Below are positions 51,055 to 59,457 of a DNA stretch of 64,000 nt, one piece after another. The notes under the pieces were generated by a model that worked only from the letters and a program-made list of their open reading frames with translations, did no database searches and was not told the origin of the DNA. Location of the stretch: the NCBI RefSeq assembly GCF_001426925.1, contig NZ_LMFR01000012.1, positions 1 to 64,000 on the forward strand, written 5' to 3'. Both the position numbers and the translations under genes were made by a program. Source of the stretch: Microbacterium sp. Root53. Its GTDB lineage: Bacteria > Actinomycetota > Actinomycetes > Actinomycetales > Microbacteriaceae. Numbering within the stretch: the first letter of the stretch is position 1; each line of letters begins with the position of its first letter.

Positions 51055-52097
51055 AGGACCACGCCGCCCTCGACGGCGACCGCGACCCGGCTGCGGGGCG
51101 CGTACGCGCACACGGGGCCGGTGATCACGTCGTGCAGCGGCACCCGGTGCGTGAGCTCCTCGCCGTCCGACAGCCGCAGCGTGAGCTCCGCGGCGGCGCC
51201 GAGCGAGCGGACCGCCGTCACGGTCGCATTGGCGGCCGCGGCGTCCGCGGGCCGCACGCTCAGCTGGTCGGGCCGCAGCATGGCCCGCACGGACGCGGCT
51301 CCTCCGCTCCGGTCGTGGCGCACCGCCACGCGGCCCAGCGCGCAGTCCACGGCGCCGGGGCCGGCGACCTCCGCCGGCAGGAGCACGGCGTCGCCCAGGA
51401 ACAGCGCGACGCCGGCGTCCCGCGGCGCGTCGAACACGGCCGCCGGCTCGCCCGCCTGCACGAGCTCCCCGTCGGCGAGGACGCCCACCTGCTGCCCGAA
51501 GGTGAGCGCCTCCTCCTGATCGTGGGTCACGAGGACGGCGGTCACGCCGCTGCGCTCGAGCACGTCGACGACCGCCTCGCGCGTGTGCGCGCGAAGGCCC
51601 GTGTCCAGGGCGCTGAACGGCTCGTCGAGCAGGATGACGTCGGGCCGCTGCGCCAGGGCGCGCGCCAGGGCGACGCGCTGCTGCTGCCCGCCCGACAGCT
51701 GGTGCGGCATCCGGTCGGCGAAGTCGGGGGCGAGCGACACGAGGGCCAGGAGCTCGCGCACCCGGGCGATGCGGTCGGCTCCCCTGCGCAGGCCGAAGGC
51801 GATGTTGCGGGCGACCGACAGATGCGGGAACAGCGCGCCGTCCTGCGCCACGTAGCCGATGCGCCGGCGGTGCGCGGGCACCGCGCGGCCGCGGCCCGCC
51901 AGCACACGGTCGCCGAGGGCGATCTCACCGGCGTCGGGCTCCTCGAACCCGGCGACGAGGCGGAGCAGGGTGCTCTTGCCGCTGCCCGACGCGCCGACGA
52001 GGGCGAGCCGGGTGCCGTCGGGCACGGCGAGCGACACGTCGCGCAGCACGGTCGTGTCGCCGAAGGCCTTGGAGACGCGGTCCAGTCGCAGGGTCAT
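50982..52097 (-). CDS. Iron(III) ABC transporter ATP-binding protein
   Basis: A 371-residue ATPase with Walker A GASGSGKST, Q-loop YVAQDGALF, signature LSGGQQQR and Walker B VILLDEP. A TOBE-like C-terminal domain (AMLRPDQLSV, VTAVRSLGAAAELTLRL) is typical of Fe(III) (FbpC/FutC-type) importers. ATG 52097 overlaps the permease stop (ATGA). The last 73 bp overlap the 3' end of the A-T-acyltransferase gene on the other strand, the longest gene overlap in the window. Confidence 0.93.
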   Translation of the reverse strand: MTLRLDRVSKAFGDTTVLRDVSLAVPDGTRLALVGASGSGKSTLLRLVAGFEEPDAGEIALGDRVLAGRGRAVPAHRRRIGYVAQDGALFPHLSVARNIAFGLRRGADRIARVRELLALVSLAPDFADRMPHQLSGGQQQRVALARALAQRPDVILLDEPFSALDTGLRAHTREAVVDVLERSGVTAVLVTHDQEEALTFGQQVGVLADGELVQAGEPAAVFDAPRDAGVALFLGDAVLLPAEVAGPGAVDCALGRVAVRHDRSGGAASVRAMLRPDQLSVRPADAAAANATVTAVRSLGAAAELTLRLSDGEELTHRVPLHDVITGPVCAYAPRSRVAVAVEGGVVLYAGEGAVSAAASVPAAAGSTTAV

Positions 52098-53650
52098 CGC
52101 AGCTTCCGTCCGGTGGCGTGGGCGAACATGAGCGCCACGGCGGGCGCCGAGAGCAGCACGAGCATCACGGCGTACGGGGCGGCGGCGGGATAGTCGAGGG
52201 AGGACGCGGCCGACCAGAAGCTCGTCGCGACTGTCCGCGTGCCCGTCGGGGCCAGCAGCAGGGTGGCCGTGAGCTCGTTGGCGGCGCCGAGCGCCACGAG
52301 TGCTCCGCCGGCGGCGAGCGAGGGCAGCAGCAGCGGCAGCGTCACCCGCAGCCGCGCCGCGGCGGGCCGCACGCCGAGCGCGCGGGCCGCCTCCTCGAGC
52401 GACTCGGGCACCTGGGCCAGCCCCGCACGCAGCGGCACGAGGGCACGCGGCAGGAAGATCAGCGCGTAAGCCGCCATGACCGTGAACGCCGTCTGGTACA
52501 GTCCCGGCGCGACCGCCAGCGTCACCGTGACGAGCGCCAGGGCCACGATGATCGCCGGCAGGCTGCTCGCGATGGACGCGGCGCCCTCGAGGACGCGCGA
52601 GAGGCGCCCGGGGTGGCGCACCGACATCCAGGCGAAGGGAAGCGCGATCGCGAGAGCGACCGCCGCCCCGCCGAGCGACAGGCCGAGGGTCTGGATCGTG
52701 GCGCCGATCACCGGTCCGAGCGCGCCGAGATCGGAGAGGGCGAGCCAGCGCACGACGCTGGCCAGGGGCACCGCGATCGCGGCCGCCGTCAGCGCGATCA
52801 CCGCGAGCAGGGCGACCGGCGTCATCCGCCCGAGCGGCAGCCGTCGCGCGGGGTGGGACGCCCCGGATCCGACGCGCGCGTAGCGCCGGCGTCCGCGTGC
52901 GACCGACTCGGCCGTGAGGACGACCAGGCACAGCACGGCCAGCGCGATCCCCAGCGCCGCGGCGTTCGGGCCGGCGAACGTGGCCTGGTACGCCACCACG
53001 ATGACCGTCGTGAAGGTGTCGAAGCGCAGGAACGCGAACGCGCCGTACTCGGCGAGCAGGTGCAGCGCGACGACGAGCGCGCCCCCGAGCACCGCGAGTC
53101 GCAGCTGCGGCAGCACGACGCGCGCAAACACCGCCCAGGATCCGAGCCCCAGCGCGCGGGCGGACTCCTCCAGCGCCGGGTCCAGGCCACGCAGCGCCGC
53201 GAGCACCGGCAGGTACACGAGCGGGAAGTACGCCAGCACGGCCACGAGCACGCCGCCCCACAGGCCGCTGATCGACGGGATCGCGCTGGCCCAGCCGTAG
53301 CTCGCGACGAACGCCGGGATGGCCAGCGGCGCCGCGAGCGCGACGGCGAACAGCCGCCGCAGCGGCAGATCCGTGCGCTCGACCAGCCACGCGCCGCCGA
53401 CGCCGAGCACCGCGGTCGCGGGCACGCCGATCCCGACGAGCAGCACCGTGTTGACGAGGAGGTCGCCGACCTTGGGGCGGAACAGCAGCGCGGCCAGCTG
53501 CTCGCCGCCCATCGCGAACGCGGCCTGCACGACGTACCCGATCGGGACGAGGGCACCGGCCGCCAGCACGACCGAGACGGCCACGAGAGCCGCCGAGGGC
53601 CGTCGTGTCCGCGCCCCGGCCGACCGCGGCGCCGCGACGCTCGTGGTCAG
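52094..53650 (-). CDS. Iron(III) ABC transporter permease, CTG start likely
   Basis: A 518-residue fused permease with about twelve transmembrane helices in two halves. Each half has an EAA loop: EESARALGLGSWAVFARVVLP and EEAARALGVRPAAARLRVTLP. This matches FbpB/SfuB-type iron permeases. No ATG or GTG lies near the binding-protein stop. A CTG at 53650 overlaps that stop as CTGA, mirroring the ATGA and GTGA couplings elsewhere here, with GGAAG 8 nt upstream. The next option, a GTG 22 codons in, would cut into the first helix. Confidence 0.88.
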   Translation of the reverse strand: MTTSVAAPRSAGARTRRPSAALVAVSVVLAAGALVPIGYVVQAAFAMGGEQLAALLFRPKVGDLLVNTVLLVGIGVPATAVLGVGGAWLVERTDLPLRRLFAVALAAPLAIPAFVASYGWASAIPSISGLWGGVLVAVLAYFPLVYLPVLAALRGLDPALEESARALGLGSWAVFARVVLPQLRLAVLGGALVVALHLLAEYGAFAFLRFDTFTTVIVVAYQATFAGPNAAALGIALAVLCLVVLTAESVARGRRRYARVGSGASHPARRLPLGRMTPVALLAVIALTAAAIAVPLASVVRWLALSDLGALGPVIGATIQTLGLSLGGAAVALAIALPFAWMSVRHPGRLSRVLEGAASIASSLPAIIVALALVTVTLAVAPGLYQTAFTVMAAYALIFLPRALVPLRAGLAQVPESLEEAARALGVRPAAARLRVTLPLLLPSLAAGGALVALGAANELTATLLLAPTGTRTVATSFWSAASSLDYPAAAPYAVMLVLLSAPAVALMFAHATGRKLR

Positions 53651-54672
53651 AGGAGCCCGGCTTCCGTCATGAGCTCGATGACCTTCGGGCCGTTGAGCGT
53701 GGACGGGTCGATCACGGGCGCCTCGAGCGTCTCGAGCGCAGGCAGCCCGTCGCGGGTCGGCGCGCCGGGGACGACGGGGTACTCGAAGCTGTAGCCCTCG
53801 CCCAGGATGCGCTGGCCCTCCTCGCCCGTGATGAAGGCGAGGAACTGCTGGGCCTCGTCGGCGTGCGGCGCGTTGGCGAGCACGCCGCCGCCGGACACGC
53901 TCACGAACGCGCCCGGATCCTGGTTCCGGAAGTAGTGCAGCTCGGTGTTCCCGCTGTCCTCGGCCGCCTTGTTCTGGTCGCGGAACCAGTAGTAGTGGTA
54001 GATCACGCCGAGGGGGATCTCGCCCGCGTTGACGGCCTTCATGGTGACGATGTTGTTGCGGTACTCGGTGACGTTCTCCGCCATCCCCTCGAGCCACGCG
54101 CGCGCGCCGTCCTCGCCCTGCGTCTCGAGCACCGCCGAGATGATGGCCTGGAAGTCGGCCTTGGCGGGCGCCGCGCCCCAGCGACCCTGCCACTCCGGCT
54201 CGGCGAGGTCCAGCAGCGACGCGGGCAGCTCGTCCTCGGAGATCAGGTCGGGGTTGTACACCGCGACGGTGGAGCGGGCGGCGATGCCCGTCCAGAGACC
54301 GGATGCCGGCCGGTAGGCCTCGGGCACGGCGGCGAGGATCTCCTGGTCCAGCGGCGCGAACAGTCCCGCCTCCTCGACGAGCGACATGGCGGGCGAGTTC
54401 TCGGTGAGGAACACGTCGGCGCCCGACGCCTCGCCCTCCTGCACCAGCTGGTTGGCGAGCTCCGAGTCGTCGCCGTTGCGCAGGACGACCTGGATGCCGG
54501 TCTCCTCGGTGAACGCGTCGGCCCATTCCTGCGTCAGCTCCTCGTGCTGCGCGTTGTAGACGACGAGCGCCTCGGGATCCACCGCGCCGGCGTCCTGCGC
54601 GGCGCAGCCGGGGAGGACGAGGGCGGTGATCGACGCGGGGACGACGAGCGCGCGAAGGAGGCGTGACGACAT
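53647..54672 (-). CDS. Iron(III) ABC transporter substrate-binding lipoprotein
   Basis: A 341-residue lipoprotein (lipobox LPGC near residue 23) of the FbpA/FutA class: LVVYNAQHEELTQEWADAF, a GADVFLTENSPAM hinge, and the Fe-ligand tyrosine cluster IYHYYWFR. It captures ferric iron outside the membrane for the permease and ATPase encoded behind it. An iron box lies 30 nt upstream. The stop overlaps the permease start. Confidence 0.93.
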   Translation of the reverse strand: MSSRLLRALVVPASITALVLPGCAAQDAGAVDPEALVVYNAQHEELTQEWADAFTEETGIQVVLRNGDDSELANQLVQEGEASGADVFLTENSPAMSLVEEAGLFAPLDQEILAAVPEAYRPASGLWTGIAARSTVAVYNPDLISEDELPASLLDLAEPEWQGRWGAAPAKADFQAIISAVLETQGEDGARAWLEGMAENVTEYRNNIVTMKAVNAGEIPLGVIYHYYWFRDQNKAAEDSGNTELHYFRNQDPGAFVSVSGGGVLANAPHADEAQQFLAFITGEEGQRILGEGYSFEYPVVPGAPTRDGLPALETLEAPVIDPSTLNGPKVIELMTEAGLL

Positions 54673-54701
54673 GGCGGGCCTTCCGGTCCAGGGGTTCGGG
54701 G

Positions 54702-54720
54702 TGAGGTAAGCCTAACAAGT
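54702..54720 (-). promoter_or_regulatory. DtxR/IdeR-type iron box for the Fe transporter operon
   Basis: On the minus strand this 19-bp site matches 12 of 19 consensus positions, with core GTTAGGCTTACCT. It lies directly upstream of the binding-protein gene. Confidence 0.7.
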
Positions 54721-54793
54721 CAGCCGCGCATCCGTTTCACCCGCCCACCTGCAAGAAACCGGACAGCGCCGTCCGGCTTCGTGCGCATGCGGA

Positions 54794-54829
54794 AACGACG
54801 AAGGGCCCCTCTCGGGACCCTTCGTCGTT
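54794..54829 (-). terminator. Terminator after tRNA-Leu
   Basis: AACGACGAAGGG and its complement form a 12-bp outer stem, with a further short GC stem inside, directly behind the tRNA 3' end. It reads GTCGTTT on the tRNA strand. Confidence 0.7.
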
Positions 54830-54832
54830 CTG

Positions 54833-54917
54833 TGCGCGAGGGGGGACTTGAACCCCCACGCCCTATACGGGCACTAGCACCTCAAGCTAGCGCGTCTACC
54901 TATTCCGCCACCCGCGC
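54833..54917 (-). tRNA. tRNA-Leu (GAG anticodon)
   Basis: An 85-nt class II tRNA. Acceptor stem GCGCGGG pairs with CTCGCGC (one G-T). The anticodon loop TTGAGGT sits on the CTAGC/GCTAG stem, giving anticodon GAG, which reads CUC and CUU. A variable arm GCCCGTATAGGGC and T-arm GGGGGTTCAAGTCCCCC are present. The discriminator is A73. CCA is not fully encoded (ACA follows), so it must be added enzymatically. Confidence 0.96.
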
Positions 54918-55029
54918 AACTGGGTGACCGGCCTTCCGGCCGGTGCCGATCGCTTTCGCGACCGAAGAGAAACATTACCACGCCCGGACCACCCGGGCGA
55001 ATCGGCGCACCCTCGGGCGCGTCCGCGGG

Positions 55030-56148
55030 TCACGCCACGGACACCCCGAACAGCAGTCCGAGCGCATACGTGACGGCCGCGGCGCCGTAGCCGATCGCGA
55101 GCTGCCGGAGTGCCCGCTTCAGCGGCGGTGCTCCCGACAGCAGCCCGACCGTCGAGCCCGTGCCCAGCAGCGCCAGCCCGACCAGCACGAGCGAGACGAT
55201 CACGGCGGTCGCGCCCGTGAGGCCGAACAGCCACGGCAGCACCGGGATGATCGCCCCGCTCGCGAAGAACAGGAAGCTGGACGCGGCCGCGTGCCAGGCG
55301 CCGCCCACGATCTCGTGCGCGTCGTGGCCCGCCGCCCGGACCGGCACGCGGCCGGCGTGCGCCTCGGCGATGGCCTTGCGGGCGCGGGCGACGGCCTCCT
55401 CGTGCGACATGCCGCGCGCGCGGTAGACGAGCGCCAGCTCGTTGGAGTCGATGTCGAGGTCGGGCAGGGCGGCGTCGCCGAACGTGCCCGGGTCCGTCGC
55501 GTCGAGCAGCTCGCGCTGCGATCGCACCGACACGAACTCCCCGGCGCCCATCGACAGGGCGCCGGCGAGCAGGCCGGCGATGCCGCTGAAGAGCACCACC
55601 TGCGGTGCCACTCCCGTGGCGCCGATGCCCAGCACGAGCGCGAGGTTGGACACGAGCCCGTCGTTGGCGCCGAACACCGCGGCGCGGAACGTGCCCGACA
55701 GCCGCCGCCGTCCGCGCGCGGCGAGGCCGCGGACGACCTCGTGGTGGATCTTCTCGTCGGCCGCCATCGCGGTGGTCGCGAACCGCTCGCCGTCGTACGG
55801 GGAGCGCGCCTCGGCGGCCTGGGCCAGCGCGAGCACGAAGATGTGCCCGAAGCGGCCGGCCATCCACCCGAGCAGTCGAGTGCGCAGGCCCGCGCGCGGC
55901 ATCCGCGCAGGCTCCCCGCCCAGGAGCCGCAGCCAGTGCCGCTCGTGACGCCCCTCGGCCGCGGCCAGCTCCTCGAGGATCGCGCGCTCCTCCCCCGTCT
56001 TGGAGCGCGCGAGCCGCCGGTACACGGCGGCCTCCGCGCGCTCGTCGGCGAGGTAGCGCGCCCAGCGCCGGCGGTCGGCCGGGGTCGCCGCGGCGACCGC
56101 GCCGGTGTCGGGGCCGGACGGCGAGGGAGACGGGGCGGGCGCGCGCAA
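55030..56148 (-). CDS. Ferritin-like/VIT1 fusion iron (or manganese) exporter
   Basis: Encodes 372 residues. The N-terminal ferritin-like helical domain (ADERAEAAVYRRLA, EERAILEELAAAEGRHERHW) carries the Glu/His pattern of a di-iron site. The C-terminal half is a VIT1/CCC1 domain (FGANDGLVSNLALVLG, GEFVSVRSQREL, FFASGAIIPVLPWLFG) with about five transmembrane helices. MbfA-type proteins of this build export iron. The best start is TTG 56148, with GGAGGT only 3 nt upstream. It lies next to the Fe import operon across tRNA-Leu. No iron box is seen before it. Confidence 0.87.
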   Translation of the reverse strand: MRAPAPSPSPSGPDTGAVAAATPADRRRWARYLADERAEAAVYRRLARSKTGEERAILEELAAAEGRHERHWLRLLGGEPARMPRAGLRTRLLGWMAGRFGHIFVLALAQAAEARSPYDGERFATTAMAADEKIHHEVVRGLAARGRRRLSGTFRAAVFGANDGLVSNLALVLGIGATGVAPQVVLFSGIAGLLAGALSMGAGEFVSVRSQRELLDATDPGTFGDAALPDLDIDSNELALVYRARGMSHEEAVARARKAIAEAHAGRVPVRAAGHDAHEIVGGAWHAAASSFLFFASGAIIPVLPWLFGLTGATAVIVSLVLVGLALLGTGSTVGLLSGAPPLKRALRQLAIGYGAAAVTYALGLLFGVSVA

Positions 56149-56260
56149 CGGACCTCCGATGAGGGATGTGAAGGGGGTTCCCCTCCACGCTAGCCAGCGA
56201 CGCGCCGCGGTCCCGCCCCGGGAGCGCGATTGACAGGTTTTCGGATCCCCGAAGTGCGGC

Positions 56261-56719
56261 CTACCGACCGACCGCCACGGCGCGACGGAGCCCGCGCTCC
56301 CCCGCCCGCATGACCATGCCGTGCGCGAGCGCGAACACGGGGCGCAGCACGGGCCCCGTCACCCGCATCCACCGCCGCCGCACGGCCACGTCCCACGCGA
56401 ACCGGATCTCGGATCCGCCGCCGCGCGGGCCCACCTCGACCGAGCCGCGCCCGTCCAGGTCGCCGCCACTGGCCGCCTCCAGGCGGCGACCCGGCACGAC
56501 GTCGGTGATCCGCAGCGAGAAGCGCAGCCGATAGCCGAACGGCGCGCGCACGACGACGCCGATCACGCCCCCGGGGGCGGGCGCTCCGGGCGACTCCACG
56601 CGGAAGCCTGGCCACCACCCGTCCGACTCACCCGCGACCGCCCGCTCGAGCTCGCGCCACACGCGCTGCGGCGCGGCGTCGACCCGCCACGTCGTGCGGA
56701 ACGAGTACCGGGCGGCCAT
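56261..56719 (-). CDS. SRPBCC-family protein
   Basis: A 152-residue START/SRPBCC-like protein: YSFRTTWRVDAAPQRVWREL at the N-terminus, a central beta sheet (GGVIGVVVRAPFGYRLRFSLRI), and a long C-terminal helix (VFALAHGMVMRAGERGLR). These bind hydrophobic ligands; the ligand here is unknown. TACGCT (56726-56731, minus strand) lies 6 nt before ATG 56719. It follows the SF2 helicase gene after 25 bp. Confidence 0.82.
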   Translation of the reverse strand: MAARYSFRTTWRVDAAPQRVWRELERAVAGESDGWWPGFRVESPGAPAPGGVIGVVVRAPFGYRLRFSLRITDVVPGRRLEAASGGDLDGRGSVEVGPRGGGSEIRFAWDVAVRRRWMRVTGPVLRPVFALAHGMVMRAGERGLRRAVAVGR

Positions 56720-56725
56720 GCCCCG

Positions 56726-56731
56726 AGCGTA
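56726..56731 (-). promoter_or_regulatory. -10 box for leaderless SRPBCC gene
   Basis: TACGCT is followed by six bases and ATG 56719. Confidence 0.45.
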
Positions 56732-56744
56732 TGCCGCGGGGAGT

Positions 56745-58496
56745 TCAGCTGCGCACGCGCTTGCGCAGCACGTCGATGCGCGCCTGCAGCTGCGCCACCG
56801 TCGCCTTGGCGACCTCGGGACCGCCGCAGCGGCGGCGCAGCTCGGCGTGGATCACGCCGTGGGGCTCGCCCGTCTGGCGCGCGTACACGCCGACCAGGCT
56901 GTTGAGCAGCTGCCGCTGCTCGCGCAGCGTGCGGTGCAGCGGCGCCGGCAGCGTGGACACGGCCTCGCCGCCGGTCTCGGTCTCGCGGGCCTCGCGCGCC
57001 TGGCGGTGCCGAGACTGCCGGGCGACGCGCTGCATCAGCAGCTCGTGCACGTGCTCGGGCTCGAGCAGGCCCGGCAGGCCGATGAACTCCTGCTCCTCGT
57101 CCGTGCCGGGCACGGCCAGCTGGCCGAACTCCTGGCCGTCGAACACCACGCGGTCGAAGTGGGCGACCGACCCCAGCGCCTCGAAGGACCCCTCCTCCGT
57201 GAGCGCGTCGGACGCCTTCTCCTCGCGCTCGGCGGCCTCCAGCAGGTCGTCGTCGAGGCCGTCCTCGTCCTTCTCGCCGCGGTCGAGCACGTGGTCGCGC
57301 TGGCGCTCCATCTCGTTCGCGAGCGACATCAGCACCGGCACGTGGGGCAGGAACACGCTCGCGGCCTCGCCGCGGCGCCGTGCGCGCACGAAGCGCCCGA
57401 TGGCCTGCGCGAAGAACAGCGGCGTCGACGACGACGTGGCGTACACGCCCACGGCGAGCCGCGGCACGTCCACTCCCTCCGACACCATGCGCACGGCGAC
57501 CATCCACCGGTCGGTGCCCTCGGAGAACCGCTCGATGCGCTGCGACGCCTCGGCGTCGTCCGACAGCACGACCGTGGCGCGCTGCCCCGTGATCGAGTGC
57601 AGCAGCTTGGCGTACGCGCGCGCCGCGGTCTGATCGGTCGCGAGCACGAGGCCGCCCGCGTCGGGCACGTGGTGCCGGATCTCGGTCAGGCGCTGGTCCG
57701 CGGATTTCAGCACGGCCGACATCCACTCGCCCTGCGGATCGAGCGCGGTGCGCCACGCCTGCGACGTGACGTCCTTCAGGTTGTCCTGCCCGAGATGCGC
57801 CTCGAGCTCGTCGCCCGCGCGCGTGCGCCACTTCATGTGGCCGGAGTACACGTGGAACAGGACGGGGCGGACGACGCCGTCGGCGAGCGCGCGCCCGTAC
57901 CCGTAGGCGTAGTCGGTGACCGACGTGCGCAGGCCCTGCTCGTCGGGCGCGTACTCGACGAACGGGATGGGCGCGTCGTCGCTGCGGAACGGCGTGCCGC
58001 TCAGCAGCAGGCGCCGCTTCGCGGGCCCGTACGCCTCGCGCAGCGCGTCGCCCCAGCTGAGCGCCTCGCCGCCGTGGTGCACCTCGTCGAGGATCACGAG
58101 CGTGCGGCCGCCCTCGGTGAGCGCCCGGTGCACGGACGCCTTGACCGCGACCTGCGCGTACGTGACGACCACGCCGTGGTACTGGCGCGAGAACGTGGTG
58201 TGGCTGTTGCGGAACGCGGGGTCGAGCCGGATGTGCGCGCGCGCCGCCGCGTCGGCCCACTGGGTCTTCAGGTGCTCCGTCGGGGCCACCACGATGACGC
58301 GGTCGACCTCCCGGGTGCGCAGCAGCTCTCCCGCGAGCGTCAGGGCGAAGGTCGTCTTTCCGGCGCCCGGCGTGGCCGCCACGAGGAAGTCCCGCTTGTC
58401 CGCGGCGAAGTACGCCTCGAGCGCCTCCTGCTGCCAGGCGCGCAGCTTGCCGGCGGTACCCCACGGAGCTCTCTGCGGATAGGACGGTGACAGCAT
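56745..58496 (-). CDS. DEAD/DEAH-box helicase, XPB/SSL2-like
   Basis: A 583-residue SF2 helicase: LRAWQQEALEAYF (Q-like), AATPGAGKTTFAL (I), VVAPTEHLKTQW (Ia), LVILDEVHHGG (II, DEVH), LLSGTPFRSDD (III), RMVSEGVDVPRLAVGVYAT (V), FFAQAIGRFVRARRR (VI). A charged linker (LDRGEKDEDGLDDDLLEAAE) precedes a helical C-terminus. Probably acts in DNA repair or RNA metabolism; the substrate is not evident. TAGGGT lies 9 nt before ATG 58496, with no clear ribosome site. Confidence 0.9.
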   Translation of the reverse strand: MLSPSYPQRAPWGTAGKLRAWQQEALEAYFAADKRDFLVAATPGAGKTTFALTLAGELLRTREVDRVIVVAPTEHLKTQWADAAARAHIRLDPAFRNSHTTFSRQYHGVVVTYAQVAVKASVHRALTEGGRTLVILDEVHHGGEALSWGDALREAYGPAKRRLLLSGTPFRSDDAPIPFVEYAPDEQGLRTSVTDYAYGYGRALADGVVRPVLFHVYSGHMKWRTRAGDELEAHLGQDNLKDVTSQAWRTALDPQGEWMSAVLKSADQRLTEIRHHVPDAGGLVLATDQTAARAYAKLLHSITGQRATVVLSDDAEASQRIERFSEGTDRWMVAVRMVSEGVDVPRLAVGVYATSSSTPLFFAQAIGRFVRARRRGEAASVFLPHVPVLMSLANEMERQRDHVLDRGEKDEDGLDDDLLEAAEREEKASDALTEEGSFEALGSVAHFDRVVFDGQEFGQLAVPGTDEEQEFIGLPGLLEPEHVHELLMQRVARQSRHRQAREARETETGGEAVSTLPAPLHRTLREQRQLLNSLVGVYARQTGEPHGVIHAELRRRCGGPEVAKATVAQLQARIDVLRKRVRS

Positions 58497-58626
58497 GGGA
58501 GACCCACCCTAACGGGCGGCGCGGACACCCGATCCAGCGCTTCCCCAGCGACCCGCGCACTCCGCCCCGATGTCCCACTGGATGACGTAGTCTCGTCAGG
58601 CCCCGAGACCGAGTGTGGAGGATCCG

Positions 58627-59454
58627 ATGTCGAGCGAGCCCGAGGTGCGCACGCCCTTCGTCCCGAACGAGGGACCCCATCCGTGGCGGCGGTTCGTCGC
58701 CCTGGGCGACTCGTTCACGGAGGGGATCGGCGACCCGGAGCCGGACTCCCCCGGCGGCCATCGCGGCTGGGCGGACCGCGTCGCCGAGGTGCTGTCGCGC
58801 CAGGTGGACGACTTCGCGTACGCGAATCTCGCCGTCCGCGGGCGGCTCATCCGGCAGATCGTCGACGAGCAGGTGGAGCCCGCCCTCGCCCTCAAGCCCG
58901 ACCTCGTGACGTTCTGCGCGGGCGGCAACGACGTCATCCGGCCCGGTGGCGACCCGGACGCGATCGCCGCCGTGTTCGAGGACGCCGTCGCGCGCCTCAG
59001 CAGCGAGGGCGCCACGGTCGTGGTGTTCACGGGCATCGACACGGACTTCACCCCGGTGTTCCGGCCGTTCCGAGGCCGCGTGGCGATCTACAACGAGAAC
59101 GTGCGCGCGATCGCCGACCGCCACGACTGCATTGTTGCCGACCAGTGGGCGCTCAAGGAGATCCAGGACCGCCGGTTCTTCGACGACGACCGCCTGCACA
59201 TGAACGCGCTCGGCCACCACGAGGTCGCGCGCATGGTGCTGCGCGCCCTCAACGTGCCGAACGACCTGCAGCCCATGAAGCCGGACCCCCTGCCCCCGAC
59301 GACGTGGCGCGAGGCGCGCGTGAACGATCTGGTCTGGGCCCGCACGCACCTCGTGCCGTGGGTGCTGCGCCGGCTGCGGCACCAGTCATCCGGCGACCAC
59401 ATCACCGCCAAGCGCCCCGAGCCGCTGCCCCTCGAGCTGCGGACCGAGGACTGA
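58627..59454 (+). CDS. SGNH/GDSL hydrolase family protein
   Basis: A 275-residue protein with block I GDSFTEG (catalytic Ser), block II Gly in NLAVRGRL, block III GGNDVI, and block V DRLHMNALGH (catalytic Asp and His). No signal peptide is visible, so it is probably a cytoplasmic esterase. ATG 58627 has GGAGG at 5-nt spacing and is preferred to GTG 58615. It converges with the trmH-like gene, 3 bp apart. Confidence 0.9.
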   Translation: MSSEPEVRTPFVPNEGPHPWRRFVALGDSFTEGIGDPEPDSPGGHRGWADRVAEVLSRQVDDFAYANLAVRGRLIRQIVDEQVEPALALKPDLVTFCAGGNDVIRPGGDPDAIAAVFEDAVARLSSEGATVVVFTGIDTDFTPVFRPFRGRVAIYNENVRAIADRHDCIVADQWALKEIQDRRFFDDDRLHMNALGHHEVARMVLRALNVPNDLQPMKPDPLPPTTWREARVNDLVWARTHLVPWVLRRLRHQSSGDHITAKRPEPLPLELRTED

Positions 59455-59457
59455 CGC

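Noticed and set aside
48105..52193. 1362-residue plus-strand frame across the acyltransferase and ABC genes
   Set aside because: Arg/Pro/Ala-rich frame-shifted reading that spans two real genes on opposite strands; no ribosome site or domain.
54833..54917. tRNA-Leu as an integration site of a mobile island
   Set aside because: No integrase gene and no duplicated tRNA 3' end was noticed on either side; the flanking genes look chromosomal.
56230..56236. TTGACA on the plus strand as a promoter
   Set aside because: No -10 at suitable spacing and the genes on both sides are on the minus strand.
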